NCBI GenBank assembly: GCA_937773555.1
Contig: CALJVT010000006.1
Span: 340,001 to 404,000, forward strand
Length of the DNA: 64,000 nt
DNA from: an uncultured Pseudomonadales bacterium
GTDB lineage: Bacteria; Pseudomonadota; Gammaproteobacteria; Pseudomonadales; Balneatricaceae
Direction of reading: 5' to 3'
The position numbers were made by a program, and so were the translations under genes. The notes below the pieces were generated by a model, which made no database searches, had not been told where the DNA came from, and worked only from the letters and a program-made list of their open reading frames with translations. This document shows, in pieces, positions 1-9,640 of this stretch (position 1 is its first letter; every line of letters begins with the position of its first letter).

Positions 1-909
1 AAAGTTCGCCACATCAAGACCCCCTTAGAGCAGATTATTATCTCCCATCAGGGAAAAGGTCATTACACAGTTGAAACTATTACCCGCCAACCCATTATTG
101 AAACTCGCTTTGTACAAGGTGTCATCAGTAGTTCATTGTTTGTGGACGGCCAACGAGCAGGGCTCAGCCAGAAGAAGCTCATGGAACTGGCCAATATTTT
201 TGGCTGGGACATAGACTTCGCCCTAGATATTCGTAAACAAGATCAGTTTGCACTTATTTATGAGGAGAAATATCTCGATGACGCACTTATTGGGGAAGGC
301 CAGATTTTAGCAGCGCAGTTTACTAATAGAGGTGAAGTGTTTAACGCTATACGTCACTCAGATGGCAACTACTACTCCCCCAAAGGCTACAGCATGCGCA
401 AGGCATTTTTACGCAGCCCAGTAGACTTCTTCCGCATCAGCTCAAAATACAATCTAAAACGCATGCACCCCGTTCTTAAAACAATACGTCCTCATCGCGG
501 TGTAGACTACGCAGCAGCTACAGGCACACCCATTAAAGCCTCAGGGGATGGCAAGGTGATATGGCTCGGAACTAAAGGAGGATATGGACGTACTATTATT
601 CTGCAGCACGCTGGTATCTACACTACTTTGTACGCACACATGTCTAAATACAATAGCAAAGTTAAAAAGGGTAGCCGCGTAAAACAAGGACAAATTATCG
701 GGTATATTGGCTCTTCTGGCCTAGTTACAGGTCCCCACTTACATTATGAATTCCGCGTTAACGGTGTACATAAAAACCCACTTAAAGTGAAGTTCCCTAA
801 CGTTAAGCCACTCAACAAAGAGCAAATGGAAGGTTTTAAACCGGTAGCAAACACTATTTTAGCCCAGCTTGAAGCGTACCGTCTAGGCACGCCCTTACAG
901 TCTAATTAG
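1..909 (+). CDS. M23 family metallopeptidase (MepM/OapA-like), 5' end outside window
   Basis: Periplasmic or envelope-bound zinc endopeptidase of the LytM/M23 type that cuts peptidoglycan cross-links. The frame is open from base 1, so the N-terminus (signal or anchor and any LysM/OapA part) lies outside the window. About 302 codons are visible. The first ~150 residues look like the conserved linker domain preceding M23 in MepM/YebA proteins. The C-terminal peptidase has HRGVDYAAATGTP (H and D zinc ligands) and GPHLHYEF (HxH). It is convergent with erpA, 5 bp away. In related genomes this gene sits between anmK and erpA, which fits. Family assignment is secure; substrate detail is inferred. 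Confidence 0.93.
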   Translation, partial: KVRHIKTPLEQIIISHQGKGHYTVETITRQPIIETRFVQGVISSSLFVDGQRAGLSQKKLMELANIFGWDIDFALDIRKQDQFALIYEEKYLDDALIGEGQILAAQFTNRGEVFNAIRHSDGNYYSPKGYSMRKAFLRSPVDFFRISSKYNLKRMHPVLKTIRPHRGVDYAAATGTPIKASGDGKVIWLGTKGGYGRTIILQHAGIYTTLYAHMSKYNSKVKKGSRVKQGQIIGYIGSSGLVTGPHLHYEFRVNGVHKNPLKVKFPNVKPLNKEQMEGFKPVANTILAQLEAYRLGTPLQSN

Positions 910-914
910 TCAGT

Positions 915-1283
915 TTAGATAGAAAAGCTTGAGCCACAGCCACAGGTCGTCGTTGCGTTGGGATTGCTAACAGAAAACTGTGATCCTTGTAAGCTTTCTT
1001 TGTAATCTACCGTGGCGCCCATAAGGTACTGAATCGACATAGCGTCTACCACCATAGTCACCTGGCCGTTTTCAATCTGGGTATCATCCTCTGCCACTTT
1101 ATCATCAAAGGTAAAGCCGTAAGAAAAGCCAGAGCACCCTCCTCCTGTGACGTATACACGTAGACGCAAGTCTTGGTTATCCTCATCTTCCATCAGGTGA
1201 GTAACTTTTTTTGCTGCAGAATCAGTAAAGCCCATCGCTGGCAATGTTGCATCAAATTTATCTTGTTCGTCAGTGTGGGGCAT
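915..1283 (-). CDS. erpA: Iron-sulfur cluster insertion protein ErpA (A-type carrier)
   Basis: Small cytosolic A-type carrier that delivers Fe-S clusters to apoproteins, including enzymes of isoprenoid synthesis. The 122-residue protein has the conserved cysteines of the family, one in GGGCSGF and the C-terminal pair in TTCGCGSSF. The acidic N-terminal extension is common in proteobacterial ErpA. It lies leftward, downstream of argC, as in many gammaproteobacteria. IscA and SufA are close relatives, but length, C-terminus and argC neighbourhood favour ErpA. Confidence 0.93.
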   Translation of the reverse strand: MPHTDEQDKFDATLPAMGFTDSAAKKVTHLMEDEDNQDLRLRVYVTGGGCSGFSYGFTFDDKVAEDDTQIENGQVTMVVDAMSIQYLMGATVDYKESLQGSQFSVSNPNATTTCGCGSSFSI

Positions 1284-1382
1284 ACCGCTCTCTTTACATT
1301 TTCAGGGAAAGAATTATGCGCTTAACCTAGTAATTTAGTCAAGTATTAGCGCAGGGTATCTGTGCCTTTATCTGGATCACAA

Positions 1383-2423
1383 CTAGGGCGCTAGAGGCAC
1401 AATATCTAAACCAGCCGTTTCTTCCAGTCCCAACATCAAGTTCATATTGTGAATGGCCTGTCCAGCAGCGCCTTTGACCAAGTTATCAATAGCAGACAAG
1501 ATGACCAATGTATCCGCTCCTTGGGGCCGGTGTAATGCAATTCGGCAGATGTTTGAACCTCGCACGCTACGAGTGTCTGGGTGACTCCCTAGCGGCATTA
1601 AATCCACAAAAGGGTGATCTTTATAACGCAACTCAAACAATTCCTGAACAGACTCCAAGGATAGCTCACGGCTCGTAAGACGGGCATATAAAGTGGCATG
1701 AATGCCACGAATCATTGGCACCAAGTGAGGCACAAATGTCACTCCTACTGGCCCATTATTAGCTATTGAAAGACGTTCTTTTATTTCTGGCAAGTGACGA
1801 TGACCCGCCACTCCATAGGCTTTAAAGCTGTCACCGGCCTCACAAAACAAACTGCCTACAGCCGCGCCACGTCCTGCACCACTTACACCAGACTTGCAGT
1901 CGGCAACAAGGTGTTGTGCGTCAATCAAGCCCTGCTCAATCAAAGGCAGCAAGCCTAACTGCACTGCCGTTGGATAACACCCAGGGTTGGCGACTAGATT
2001 GGCTTTTTTGATAGCACTTTTATTAACCTCTGGCAAACCGTAGGTGGCTTGCGCCACAAGCTCAGAACAAGCATGATCCATACCATACCAGCGCGACCAA
2101 ACATCAATATCCTGAATCCGAAAGTCTGCTGCTAAATCAATGACTTTGCTGCCAGCTGCCAACAACTCAGGCACTTGCTTCATGGCCACACCGTTAGGCG
2201 TAGCAAAGAAGACTAAGTCAGCTTGAGCTAAAGTTTGTGTTGTTGGCGCAGTGAATGCCAAATCATATTCTCCGCGAAGGCTTGGGTATATTTCTGACAC
2301 TGCCTTGCCAGCCTCTGAACGGGAAGTAATCGCACAGACCTCAACCAGAGGGTGGCGCGCCAAAAGACGCAGCAACTCAACTCCCGTATACCCAGTACCA
2401 CCAACAATGGCTACTTTTTTCAC
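1383..2423 (-). CDS. argC: N-acetyl-gamma-glutamyl-phosphate reductase
   Basis: NADPH-dependent third step of arginine synthesis: reduces N-acetylglutamyl phosphate to the semialdehyde. The protein has 346 residues, typical of the long bacterial form. The nucleotide-binding glycine motif [14 protein letters not shown] is at the N-terminus and the active-site cysteine is in NPGCYPTAV around residue 150. The start codon is GTG, preceded by an AAGGAAA ribosome binding site at good spacing. It precedes erpA on the same strand with a ~100 bp gap. I see nothing odd in it. Confidence 0.95.
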   Translation of the reverse strand: MKKVAIVGGTGYTGVELLRLLARHPLVEVCAITSRSEAGKAVSEIYPSLRGEYDLAFTAPTTQTLAQADLVFFATPNGVAMKQVPELLAAGSKVIDLAADFRIQDIDVWSRWYGMDHACSELVAQATYGLPEVNKSAIKKANLVANPGCYPTAVQLGLLPLIEQGLIDAQHLVADCKSGVSGAGRGAAVGSLFCEAGDSFKAYGVAGHRHLPEIKERLSIANNGPVGVTFVPHLVPMIRGIHATLYARLTSRELSLESVQELFELRYKDHPFVDLMPLGSHPDTRSVRGSNICRIALHRPQGADTLVILSAIDNLVKGAAGQAIHNMNLMLGLEETAGLDIVPLAP

Positions 2424-2605
2424 ACTTATTTCCTTTCGATAAAGACTCTTCTAAAGCCATGATAATAGACCCAGCAGCAAAGCTAAAGCAAAGCATGACA
2501 ATAATGGCTATGGGCATGTTAGTCAGCATCAGCAATGTAAGGTAAACTGGAACCACTAACCCCTTTATTTACAACAAAAACACAGCGTTTAACAATTCTT
2601 TTCCT

Positions 2606-4360
2606 ATGGTCAAACTAAAACAGAAACTAACCTATAGCCTGAATCGAAATAATTTCAGGGCTAGTCATTTCCGTCGTCGGCTCGCCTACAACGACGCCCT
2701 CCCTCAAGTTAGCTTTCTTGGCTTTATAAGTGGCGTTGCCGCCGCATTAATTATTGTAGCATTTCGCAGTTTGTTTGAAATTCCTCTGGGCTACTGGCTG
2801 CCGGGTGGCACTGCTGAAAGTTTTGAAAACTTAGACCCCGTTTGGTATTTCTTCCTTCCTATAATTGGTGGACTTCTCATTGGCCTTTGGCTAATGTTTT
2901 TTACCCCTGATGAACGTAAAACAGGTGCCACACATGTGATGGATCGTATGGCATACCACCAAGGAAGAATGCCATTTAAAAACACCCTTGCACAGTTGAT
3001 CGGTGGCGCACTGGGTATTTTGACAGGTCAGTCTGGCGGAAGAGAGGGCCCTGCAGTTCATCTAGGCTCTGCCGTAAGCTCACAAATAGGCAGCTTTTTT
3101 CATCTACCTAACAATAGTGTGCGTCTTATGGTCGGTTGCGGCACCGCAGGTGCAATAGCAGCCTCGTTTAACACCCCCATGGCTGGCGTCATTTTTGCCA
3201 TGGAAGTAGTGATGCTGGAATACAGCATTATGGGCTTTACGCCAGTCATTATTGCCGCCGTTACTGCCACTTTGTTACATAACTATTTATATGGCGCTGA
3301 AATGGCCTTTATGGCGCCAGAAATTAGCATGGCCAGCATGAGTGAAATGCCACTCATTTTGGTTTATGGAGTAATCCTTGGCGCTATGGCAGCCTTGTTC
3401 ACCAAAACGCTCACTAGCATGCAAAACTTCTCAGCTCAGCCCGTGCTAGCTAGAATGCTTATAGCTGGCACATTTACTGGCACACTGGCCTACTTTGTGC
3501 CTCAAGTAATGGGCATGGGTACTGATAGTATTTTAATGGCTATCGAGGGGCAGTATGCATTGGGCTTGCTTATAGCATTGGCTCTTGCCAAATTATTTGC
3601 AACCGCTATTAGCGTAGGTTTGGGCATGCCTATCGGCGTAATTGGCCCAACCCTGCTTATGGGTGCATGTGCAGGTTCTGCATTAGGCCATATGAGTAGT
3701 TATGTATTAGACGGACCTACATCAGATGCTGGCTTCTATGCCATGCTAGGTATGGGTGCAATGATGAGTGCTGTATTGCAGGCGCCTTTAGCTGCTCTGA
3801 TCGCTCTCATGGAGTTAACTCGTAACCCAAGCATCATATTGCCAGGCATGGCCACCATCGTTATTGCCAACATCAGCTGCAGCTATGTATTTAAACAAGA
3901 CTCTGTGTTTGTAGAGGTGTTGCGTAAGCAAGGGTTAAATTACCAAGCTAATCCAATCACACAGGCGTTAAATCATCAAGGCGTAACCAGTTTAATGCAC
4001 GATGATATAAGCCATCATCAAAATGAGGATGTTGCAGGTTATCTAACGGCCGTAGAAAGAGGCCTGAACTGGCTCGTTATTAATAAACATAGTGGCAGTG
4101 GCCAGCCTAATGACGAGGTTTACCACCTTATACACCAAAGCCAGATCATCCTAGAAAAGGGCTCACCTGCAGGCTTAATTGAAGCAGCAGGATTTCCAGC
4201 CACAAGGTTTGGTTTTTGCTCTTCTCGAGCCACCCTGAAAGAGGCTTGGGACTTGTGCAAAAGGCGTGATTACCAACAACTTCTCATTACTGATATTGAT
4301 GACCGAATTATAGGAGTGTTGCCCGTAGAAGAAATTCTACAATACACACAAAAGGATTAG
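2606..4360 (+). CDS. ClC family chloride channel/antiporter with C-terminal CBS-like region
   Basis: Inner-membrane ClC protein exchanging chloride for protons or conducting chloride. It has 584 residues: a membrane core to about residue 440, then a cytosolic tail resembling degenerate CBS domains. The filter motif SGGREGPAVHLG keeps the gating glutamate, and GMPIGVIGP corresponds to the second anion-binding segment. The usual first motif GSGIP is replaced by GATHVM, as in a distinct ClcA subfamily. It is divergent from argC with about 180 bp between starts; hemL follows on the same strand 66 bp downstream. Whether it is channel or exchanger cannot be told from sequence alone, though the retained gating Glu favours exchange. 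Confidence 0.9.
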   Translation: MVKLKQKLTYSLNRNNFRASHFRRRLAYNDALPQVSFLGFISGVAAALIIVAFRSLFEIPLGYWLPGGTAESFENLDPVWYFFLPIIGGLLIGLWLMFFTPDERKTGATHVMDRMAYHQGRMPFKNTLAQLIGGALGILTGQSGGREGPAVHLGSAVSSQIGSFFHLPNNSVRLMVGCGTAGAIAASFNTPMAGVIFAMEVVMLEYSIMGFTPVIIAAVTATLLHNYLYGAEMAFMAPEISMASMSEMPLILVYGVILGAMAALFTKTLTSMQNFSAQPVLARMLIAGTFTGTLAYFVPQVMGMGTDSILMAIEGQYALGLLIALALAKLFATAISVGLGMPIGVIGPTLLMGACAGSALGHMSSYVLDGPTSDAGFYAMLGMGAMMSAVLQAPLAALIALMELTRNPSIILPGMATIVIANISCSYVFKQDSVFVEVLRKQGLNYQANPITQALNHQGVTSLMHDDISHHQNEDVAGYLTAVERGLNWLVINKHSGSGQPNDEVYHLIHQSQIILEKGSPAGLIEAAGFPATRFGFCSSRATLKEAWDLCKRRDYQQLLITDIDDRIIGVLPVEEILQYTQKD

Positions 4361-4426
4361 CAGCGAGCGTAATTTAAGGGGATAATAGGACGCTAATTTT
4401 GCTTTCCCCCTTATTGAGAGTGCGCT

Positions 4427-5722
4427 ATGTCGTCCAACCGAACACCTGTTTCTGCCCAGCTATTTGAAGCCGCCCAACAACATATTCCAGGCGGTGTTAA
4501 TTCTCCAGTGCGCGCATTTAAAGGCGTAGGTGGCCATCCATTATTTTTTAAACGTGGGGTAGGTGCCTGGCTAACCGATGAAGACGATCTTCAATACGTG
4601 GATTATGTTGGATCTTGGGGGCCTATGATTTTAGGACACGCACATCCAAGAGTTCTGGCAGCCGTGTCTGACAGCATTAAAAATGGTTTAGGTTTTGGCG
4701 CTCCAACACGAGTGGAAACCGCAATGGCTGATAAGTTATGCAGCCTGCTACCACACATGGATATGGTTCGTATGGTAAGTTCAGGTACCGAAGCGACCAT
4801 GAGCGCAATCCGGCTTGCTCGGGGCCATACTGGCCGTGACAAAATCATTAAGTTTGAGGGCTGCTACCATGGCCATTCTGATTCACTGTTAGTTAAAGCA
4901 GGGTCTGGTGCGCTAACTCTGGGGGTGCCTAGCTCCCCTGGCGTTCCTGACAGCATCGCTAAGCACACGGTGACCCTCACCTATAACGACTGCGAAAGTG
5001 TTAAACAAGCCTTTGCTGAAATTGGCACAGAGGTCGCCTGCATTATCGTTGAACCCATAGCTGGCAATATGAACTGCATCCCCCCACAAGATGGTTTTTT
5101 GCAATGCTTGCGAGACGTATGTGATGCCAGTGGCGCACTATTAATCTTTGATGAAGTGATGACCGGCTTTCGTGTTGGGCCTCAATGTGCTCAGGGTCGA
5201 TATAACATCGCACCAGACTTAACCACTTTAGGTAAGGTCATTGGTGGCGGTATGCCTGTGGCCGCTTTTGGTGGGCGCAGTGAGGTTATGCACTCTCTTG
5301 CACCTATGGGACCTGTATACCAGGCAGGGACATTATCCGGCAACCCTGTCGCCATGAGTGCAGGCCTAGTCATGCTTGATGAAGTTAGCCAACCTGGTTT
5401 TTATGAGCAACTCACAAGCTTCACCAGCCAGCTTTTGGCAGGCCTAGAAGAACGAGCAAAAGCTGCAAACGTAGACTTTCATACTAGCCAGGTGGGCGGC
5501 ATGTTTGGCTTATTCTTTACAGATCAACCTCAGGTCACCTGCTTTGCAGAAACCATGGCTTGTGATACAGAGAAGTTTGGTCGATTCTTTCACCTAATGC
5601 TGGCGGAAGGAGTATACCTAGCGCCCTCAGCTTTTGAGGCAGGCTTTACTTCTACAGCACATGGCGACAAGGAGTTGGCTCATACTTTAGATGCAGCAGA
5701 GCGCGCTTTTGCTCAACTTTAA
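4427..5722 (+). CDS. hemL: Glutamate-1-semialdehyde 2,1-aminomutase
   Basis: PLP enzyme converting glutamate-1-semialdehyde to 5-aminolevulinate in the C5 heme pathway. 431 residues, standard length. N-terminal signature [16 protein letters not shown], the PLP phosphate region [16 protein letters not shown], and the PLP lysine in [18 protein letters not shown] near residue 270. It follows the ClC gene and is followed after 3 bp by a small membrane protein, so the two are probably co-transcribed. Confidence 0.97.
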   Translation: MSSNRTPVSAQLFEAAQQHIPGGVNSPVRAFKGVGGHPLFFKRGVGAWLTDEDDLQYVDYVGSWGPMILGHAHPRVLAAVSDSIKNGLGFGAPTRVETAMADKLCSLLPHMDMVRMVSSGTEATMSAIRLARGHTGRDKIIKFEGCYHGHSDSLLVKAGSGALTLGVPSSPGVPDSIAKHTVTLTYNDCESVKQAFAEIGTEVACIIVEPIAGNMNCIPPQDGFLQCLRDVCDASGALLIFDEVMTGFRVGPQCAQGRYNIAPDLTTLGKVIGGGMPVAAFGGRSEVMHSLAPMGPVYQAGTLSGNPVAMSAGLVMLDEVSQPGFYEQLTSFTSQLLAGLEERAKAANVDFHTSQVGGMFGLFFTDQPQVTCFAETMACDTEKFGRFFHLMLAEGVYLAPSAFEAGFTSTAHGDKELAHTLDAAERAFAQL

Positions 5723-5725
5723 TCC

Positions 5726-6301
5726 ATGTTGAGCTTTGCTTTCCTGCTGCTATCAGCCGGCCTTATTGCACTAGGCGCACTATTGTGGCGCCTTAGCAGT
5801 TCACAAGACGCCTACAAAGTAGCTTCATTTTGCCTTTGGATAGGGGCATATGGATGCATTGCTAATGCGCCTGTTTTTAGCTTATTTATTGAACCTGAGA
5901 TGGCGACACTAGGCAAAAATCTAGGCCTGTATGTAGGGTTTCCTATGATGGCCTTGGTGTTGTTGGACTTGGTTCTTGGCTGGAAATGGCAGAAAGCCAC
6001 ATGGGGACGCATTTTTTTAGGTTTAGCCGCCATGTTTGAACTTATGCGTCGTGCAGAATCTGGTAACAGCTATGGTGAATTTCTTCTCATGGCCTGCACA
6101 TTAGCTTTATTATTCGCATTTTTTAAGATTATAAAAAATGCCATAGCAAGCGGACAAGGCTTTAAAAAGCATTCAATTGTACTGGGGTTTTATGTTGGCT
6201 TAATGGTGGCTAGCCTGTGGTCAATTAACACTACCTTTGCCTTACTATGGAATAGCTTGACCCTACTCACCTTTGGAGGTTATTTATACTTTGCAGCCTG
6301 A
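5726..6301 (+). CDS. Uncharacterised multi-spanning membrane protein
   Basis: I do not recognise a family. The 191-residue product is very hydrophobic, with about six candidate membrane helices (around residues 3-20, 35-55, 68-85, 92-105, 118-135, 150-190) and few charged loops (WKWQKATWGR, RRAESGNS). It starts 3 bp after the hemL stop, suggesting translational coupling. Its last 22 bp overlap the 3' end of the convergent lipoprotein gene. A link to heme synthesis is suggested only by position. Confidence 0.75.
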   Translation: MLSFAFLLLSAGLIALGALLWRLSSSQDAYKVASFCLWIGAYGCIANAPVFSLFIEPEMATLGKNLGLYVGFPMMALVLLDLVLGWKWQKATWGRIFLGLAAMFELMRRAESGNSYGEFLLMACTLALLFAFFKIIKNAIASGQGFKKHSIVLGFYVGLMVASLWSINTTFALLWNSLTLLTFGGYLYFAA

Positions 6302-6969
6302 GCTATAGCCTTAGCTTCACCTTGGCTATCTCCTAAATTGCTTCGGCTAGCACCAATTAACTTCCAAAAATAATACTGGTAGCTTTTCTTATTGGGCACC
6401 AGGGTTAGGCCCTTGAGGGCTAGCTGTTCAGCACGAGAGGCTTCACCTAGGGATAGCTGCAAGGCCGCCAAGCGTGCGTAAACCTTAGGTTCCCGCGGCG
6501 CAATGCGTTGAGCTCTTTGAAGCTGAATTACTGCCTCAGTCACTTTGCCTTGCGCCTTTAGTTGATCAGCTTCAGTTAGCAACTGTTCCACTACAGCTTG
6601 GTCTGATGCAGGTAATGGCGGTTTCTGCGCCGCAGAAGGAGCCGCTTGTGTTGCAACTGACGCATTTTCTGGTACTGCTATTACTGTCACAACTTGATTG
6701 GACACCGGCTGCGCAGTAATGGTAACTACTGATTTAGGGGCTACGTAAGCTTTAGGCTTTGCAGTGACTACTGGCGCAGATGGCGCGGGTGTTACTTGAA
6801 TGCTAGCAGGCACCTTACTAGGCAGAGTTGGTAGACGCTCAGAAGCCCTCGCTGGCACACTTAAGTCTTCAACAACAGGACCATAGCCCGTTGCTGCACA
6901 GCCCCCCAAGACAAGCATTAGGGATATGAGTGATACGTATTTAAAGCACGTGATTTGATTGTTATACAT
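6280..6969 (-). CDS. TPR lipoprotein, candidate PBP1b activator (LpoP-like)
   Basis: Predicted outer-membrane lipoprotein: N-terminal hydrophobic stretch ending in lipobox LGGC with Cys about residue 24, then a low-complexity Pro/Ala/Val linker (~residues 35-120), then tetratricopeptide-like helices (AVIQLQRAQRIAPREPKVYARLAALQ region) to the C-terminus. It starts 6 bp after the mrcB stop on the same strand. Lipid anchor, flexible linker, TPR domain and linkage to mrcB match LpoP, the activator of PBP1b in bacteria lacking LpoB. Activator function is inference from architecture and context. Confidence 0.8.
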   Translation of the reverse strand: MYNNQITCFKYVSLISLMLVLGGCAATGYGPVVEDLSVPARASERLPTLPSKVPASIQVTPAPSAPVVTAKPKAYVAPKSVVTITAQPVSNQVVTVIAVPENASVATQAAPSAAQKPPLPASDQAVVEQLLTEADQLKAQGKVTEAVIQLQRAQRIAPREPKVYARLAALQLSLGEASRAEQLALKGLTLVPNKKSYQYYFWKLIGASRSNLGDSQGEAKAIAQAAKYK

Positions 6970-6975
6970 TAGTCA

Positions 6976-9237
6976 CTAATATCCACAAGTTTTATTAAAA
7001 GCCGGTGCTGATACTTTAGGTATCGGTAACCAAACACCGTTAGGGCAATTATTGGGCATAGCCTTGCCTGTTTTTGCATTGAGGTGATAATACTCTATCA
7101 ATTGAGGCTTGATGTCCTTATAGCTAGTGTACGCCAAATGCTGCATCAGTTGTGCCCACACATGCAATGCACCACCAGCGCCAGTGAGTGGCGTTGGTTT
7201 AGCATCCTCTCTACCCAGCCAGACAGTGGCAACATGCTGGCCACTAAACCCCGCAAACCAGCTATCTTTGAGGTCATTAGTGGTGCCAGTCTTTGCAGAC
7301 ACTTGTTGCTGTTTAGGCAAATATTGGTAAACACCCTTTGCTGTCCCATAGTGTGCCGCCATTCGCATTTCGTGCTGCAGTAAGTAAGTAGCGTCGTTGC
7401 TAGCGGCCTGACGTACAGCAAAGGGAAAATGACTCAGTAGCTGACCATTGGCCTCTGTCACTTGGCGAACAAGGCTCAAGGGGCTATAAAAACCATTGCC
7501 AGCTATCGTTTGATAGACTTGATTAACCTGCAGAGGCGACATTTCAACCGCTCCCAGTAATGCTGAAGGATACGCAGGAATGAATTGATCTACACCCATT
7601 TTTTTCAGTTGCTGCAACACCTTATCTACGCCTACCTGCATACCTAAACGTACATTAGCCTGATTATAAGACTTTGCCAAGGCTTCATACATCGGAACCT
7701 TGCCATGGGATTTACGATCATAATTTTGTGGTTGCCATAAGGTTCCATCAGATTGCTGCAAAGACACTGGGGCATCATTAATAATTGTAGCTGGGCTATA
7801 ATGACCTGTCTCTAGAGCTGCAAGGTGGATGACTGGCTTTAATAACGAACCCACTTGACGGCTTCGATCTAAGGCCCAGTTATGCCCTGCATAACCACCG
7901 TTATGATCGCCTACTAAGGCTAACAATTCGCCACTGTCTCTATGACTCACTACTAACGCACCCTGTAAGCCTTGTATTTTACCATGACGTTGGTTGAGCT
8001 TTAGTACTTGCTCAACCATGGCCGTGTCTGCTTGATGCTGCACCCAAGGGTCTAAACTAGTAAAAATCCGTAACCCGTGGCTAGATAAGGCTGATGCTTG
8101 GTAATGCTGTTGCAGTTGCTGTCTTACTACATCCATATAAGCAGGATAGCGGCTCACCTGAGTGGCCCCAGTTAAATCTAATGGCAACCCTTGATACTGC
8201 ATTTTTTGAGCATCTGAAATTAAGTTTTGCTGTGCCAAGATAGACAGCACCAGGTTGCGTCTTTTAGTCGCTCGTTTTGGGTATCTTTGGGGATTATAAT
8301 AAGAAGGCCCTTTGACCAAGCCAACCAAAAGTGCAACCTGATGTAATTTAAGCTCACTTAGCGGTTGTCCAAAGTAAAACCGACTAGCAAGGCCAAAGCC
8401 ATGAATTGCTCGTTTACCAGCTTGCCCTACAAATACCTCATTAAGATAAACTTCTAACACCTCGTCTTTACTGTAGTGAACATTTAGCAACAACGCCATT
8501 GGAGCTTCGATAATCTTGCGCCATAGGGTTTGCCGGTCTGTAAGGTAAAAATTCTTAACAAGCTGCTGTGTTAAGGTGCTGCCACCTTGTACTACTGCAC
8601 CCGCCTGAATATTAGCCCACAAGGCCCGCACAATACCCCAAGGAGAAATGCCATAGTGGGAATAATAATTACGATCTTCAACCGCTAACAAAGTTTCAAT
8701 AAAACCATTAGGCAAATCATTTAACTGGATGAGTTCTCTATCTTCATTGTGTGCCGGATAAATACCACCAACTAATTGTGGCTCTAATCTCAACAACGCC
8801 AAACCGGCTCCAGAGGGCTGACGCAAGCCTGTGATCGTATTTTGCTGCAGACTAACTTCTACCAAAACCCCAGGCTCATTACCATCGGCAAAACGAAACC
8901 CTCGGCTATAAATAGCCATGCCTTGATTTGTTTTTTGTACTTGACCAGGTGCATTTGCATGCTTTACCCAGCGATACCCTAATTGGGTAAGCTCATAGTC
9001 TAGCTGACCTGCTGCCATTTTCTGACCTTTGAAGAGCTCCAGTGGGCGGGCGTAAACTTTGGCTGGCAAGGACCAGCGATGGCCTTCAAACCGATGTCTA
9101 ATTTGAGCATCAAGGTACACTAGCGCAACAACACCAATTACCATCAACACTGTGGCAAATTTGAACACCCAAACCCAAGATATCCAACCGACAGGCCCTG
9201 TTGATTTAGCTTTATTAGTCGTTCGTCGCTTAGTCAA
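6976..9237 (-). CDS. mrcB: Penicillin-binding protein 1B (bifunctional class A PBP)
   Basis: Inner-membrane peptidoglycan synthase with glycosyltransferase and transpeptidase domains. 753 residues: short basic cytosolic tail, one membrane helix about residues 25-45, UB2H-like region, GT51 domain with VEDRNYYSHYGISPWG (catalytic Glu) and the GGSTLTQQLVKNFYL motif, then the transpeptidase with GSLLKP (SxxK serine), SYN (SxN) and SAKTGTTND (KTG). All catalytic motifs are intact. The TPR lipoprotein follows 6 bp downstream, probably in one transcript. The UB2H region distinguishes it from PBP1a. Confidence 0.96.
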   Translation of the reverse strand: MTKRRTTNKAKSTGPVGWISWVWVFKFATVLMVIGVVALVYLDAQIRHRFEGHRWSLPAKVYARPLELFKGQKMAAGQLDYELTQLGYRWVKHANAPGQVQKTNQGMAIYSRGFRFADGNEPGVLVEVSLQQNTITGLRQPSGAGLALLRLEPQLVGGIYPAHNEDRELIQLNDLPNGFIETLLAVEDRNYYSHYGISPWGIVRALWANIQAGAVVQGGSTLTQQLVKNFYLTDRQTLWRKIIEAPMALLLNVHYSKDEVLEVYLNEVFVGQAGKRAIHGFGLASRFYFGQPLSELKLHQVALLVGLVKGPSYYNPQRYPKRATKRRNLVLSILAQQNLISDAQKMQYQGLPLDLTGATQVSRYPAYMDVVRQQLQQHYQASALSSHGLRIFTSLDPWVQHQADTAMVEQVLKLNQRHGKIQGLQGALVVSHRDSGELLALVGDHNGGYAGHNWALDRSRQVGSLLKPVIHLAALETGHYSPATIINDAPVSLQQSDGTLWQPQNYDRKSHGKVPMYEALAKSYNQANVRLGMQVGVDKVLQQLKKMGVDQFIPAYPSALLGAVEMSPLQVNQVYQTIAGNGFYSPLSLVRQVTEANGQLLSHFPFAVRQAASNDATYLLQHEMRMAAHYGTAKGVYQYLPKQQQVSAKTGTTNDLKDSWFAGFSGQHVATVWLGREDAKPTPLTGAGGALHVWAQLMQHLAYTSYKDIKPQLIEYYHLNAKTGKAMPNNCPNGVWLPIPKVSAPAFNKTCGY

Positions 9238-9295
9238 TGTGTGTTCTCAATTCTGTTATGCTAGCCATATATTCTTTCCTATTTTGATCATACCT

Positions 9296-9640
9296 ATGCT
9301 TTTAACACCGCAACCCACTGTACTTTTGAACAGCCACGAGCTTGAGGAAGGCCACAGCAAAGGATTTATTATTAATGGTACCAACCTTTTTGTCCTACGC
9401 CATCAGGGCAACCTTGTAGCCTACCTCAATAGCTGTCCCCACCGAAAAGTGCCTTTAGAGTGGCTTCCTGACCAATTTTTAAACTCTGACAAACAGTTTA
9501 TTCAGTGCGCCACTCACGGAGCACTATTTACAATTGAGCAGGGGCTTTGTATTAGCGGCCCATGTCATCAAGAATCTCTCACCAACCTATGTGTAGAAGA
9601 GCGTGGTGGTAAAGTCTATTGTACTATTCCTAGAGGTTAA
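9296..9640 (+). CDS. Small Rieske [2Fe-2S] protein
   Basis: A 114-residue soluble protein made almost entirely of one Rieske domain. Ligand motifs are CPHR (C-x-H) around residue 41 and CATH (C-x-x-H) around residue 68, binding a 2Fe-2S cluster through two Cys and two His. The ATG at 9296 gives a protein of just the domain; longer in-frame starts would run into the divergent mrcB gene. It resembles the stand-alone Rieske ferredoxins found near sfsA in other gammaproteobacteria. Partner and reaction are unknown. It ends 4 bp inside the convergent sfsA gene. Confidence 0.88.
   Translation: MLLTPQPTVLLNSHELEEGHSKGFIINGTNLFVLRHQGNLVAYLNSCPHRKVPLEWLPDQFLNSDKQFIQCATHGALFTIEQGLCISGPCHQESLTNLCVEERGGKVYCTIPRG

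Noticed and set aside
6933-6940. Third ATACGTAT copy
   Set aside because: Lies inside the lipoprotein coding region; treated as chance.
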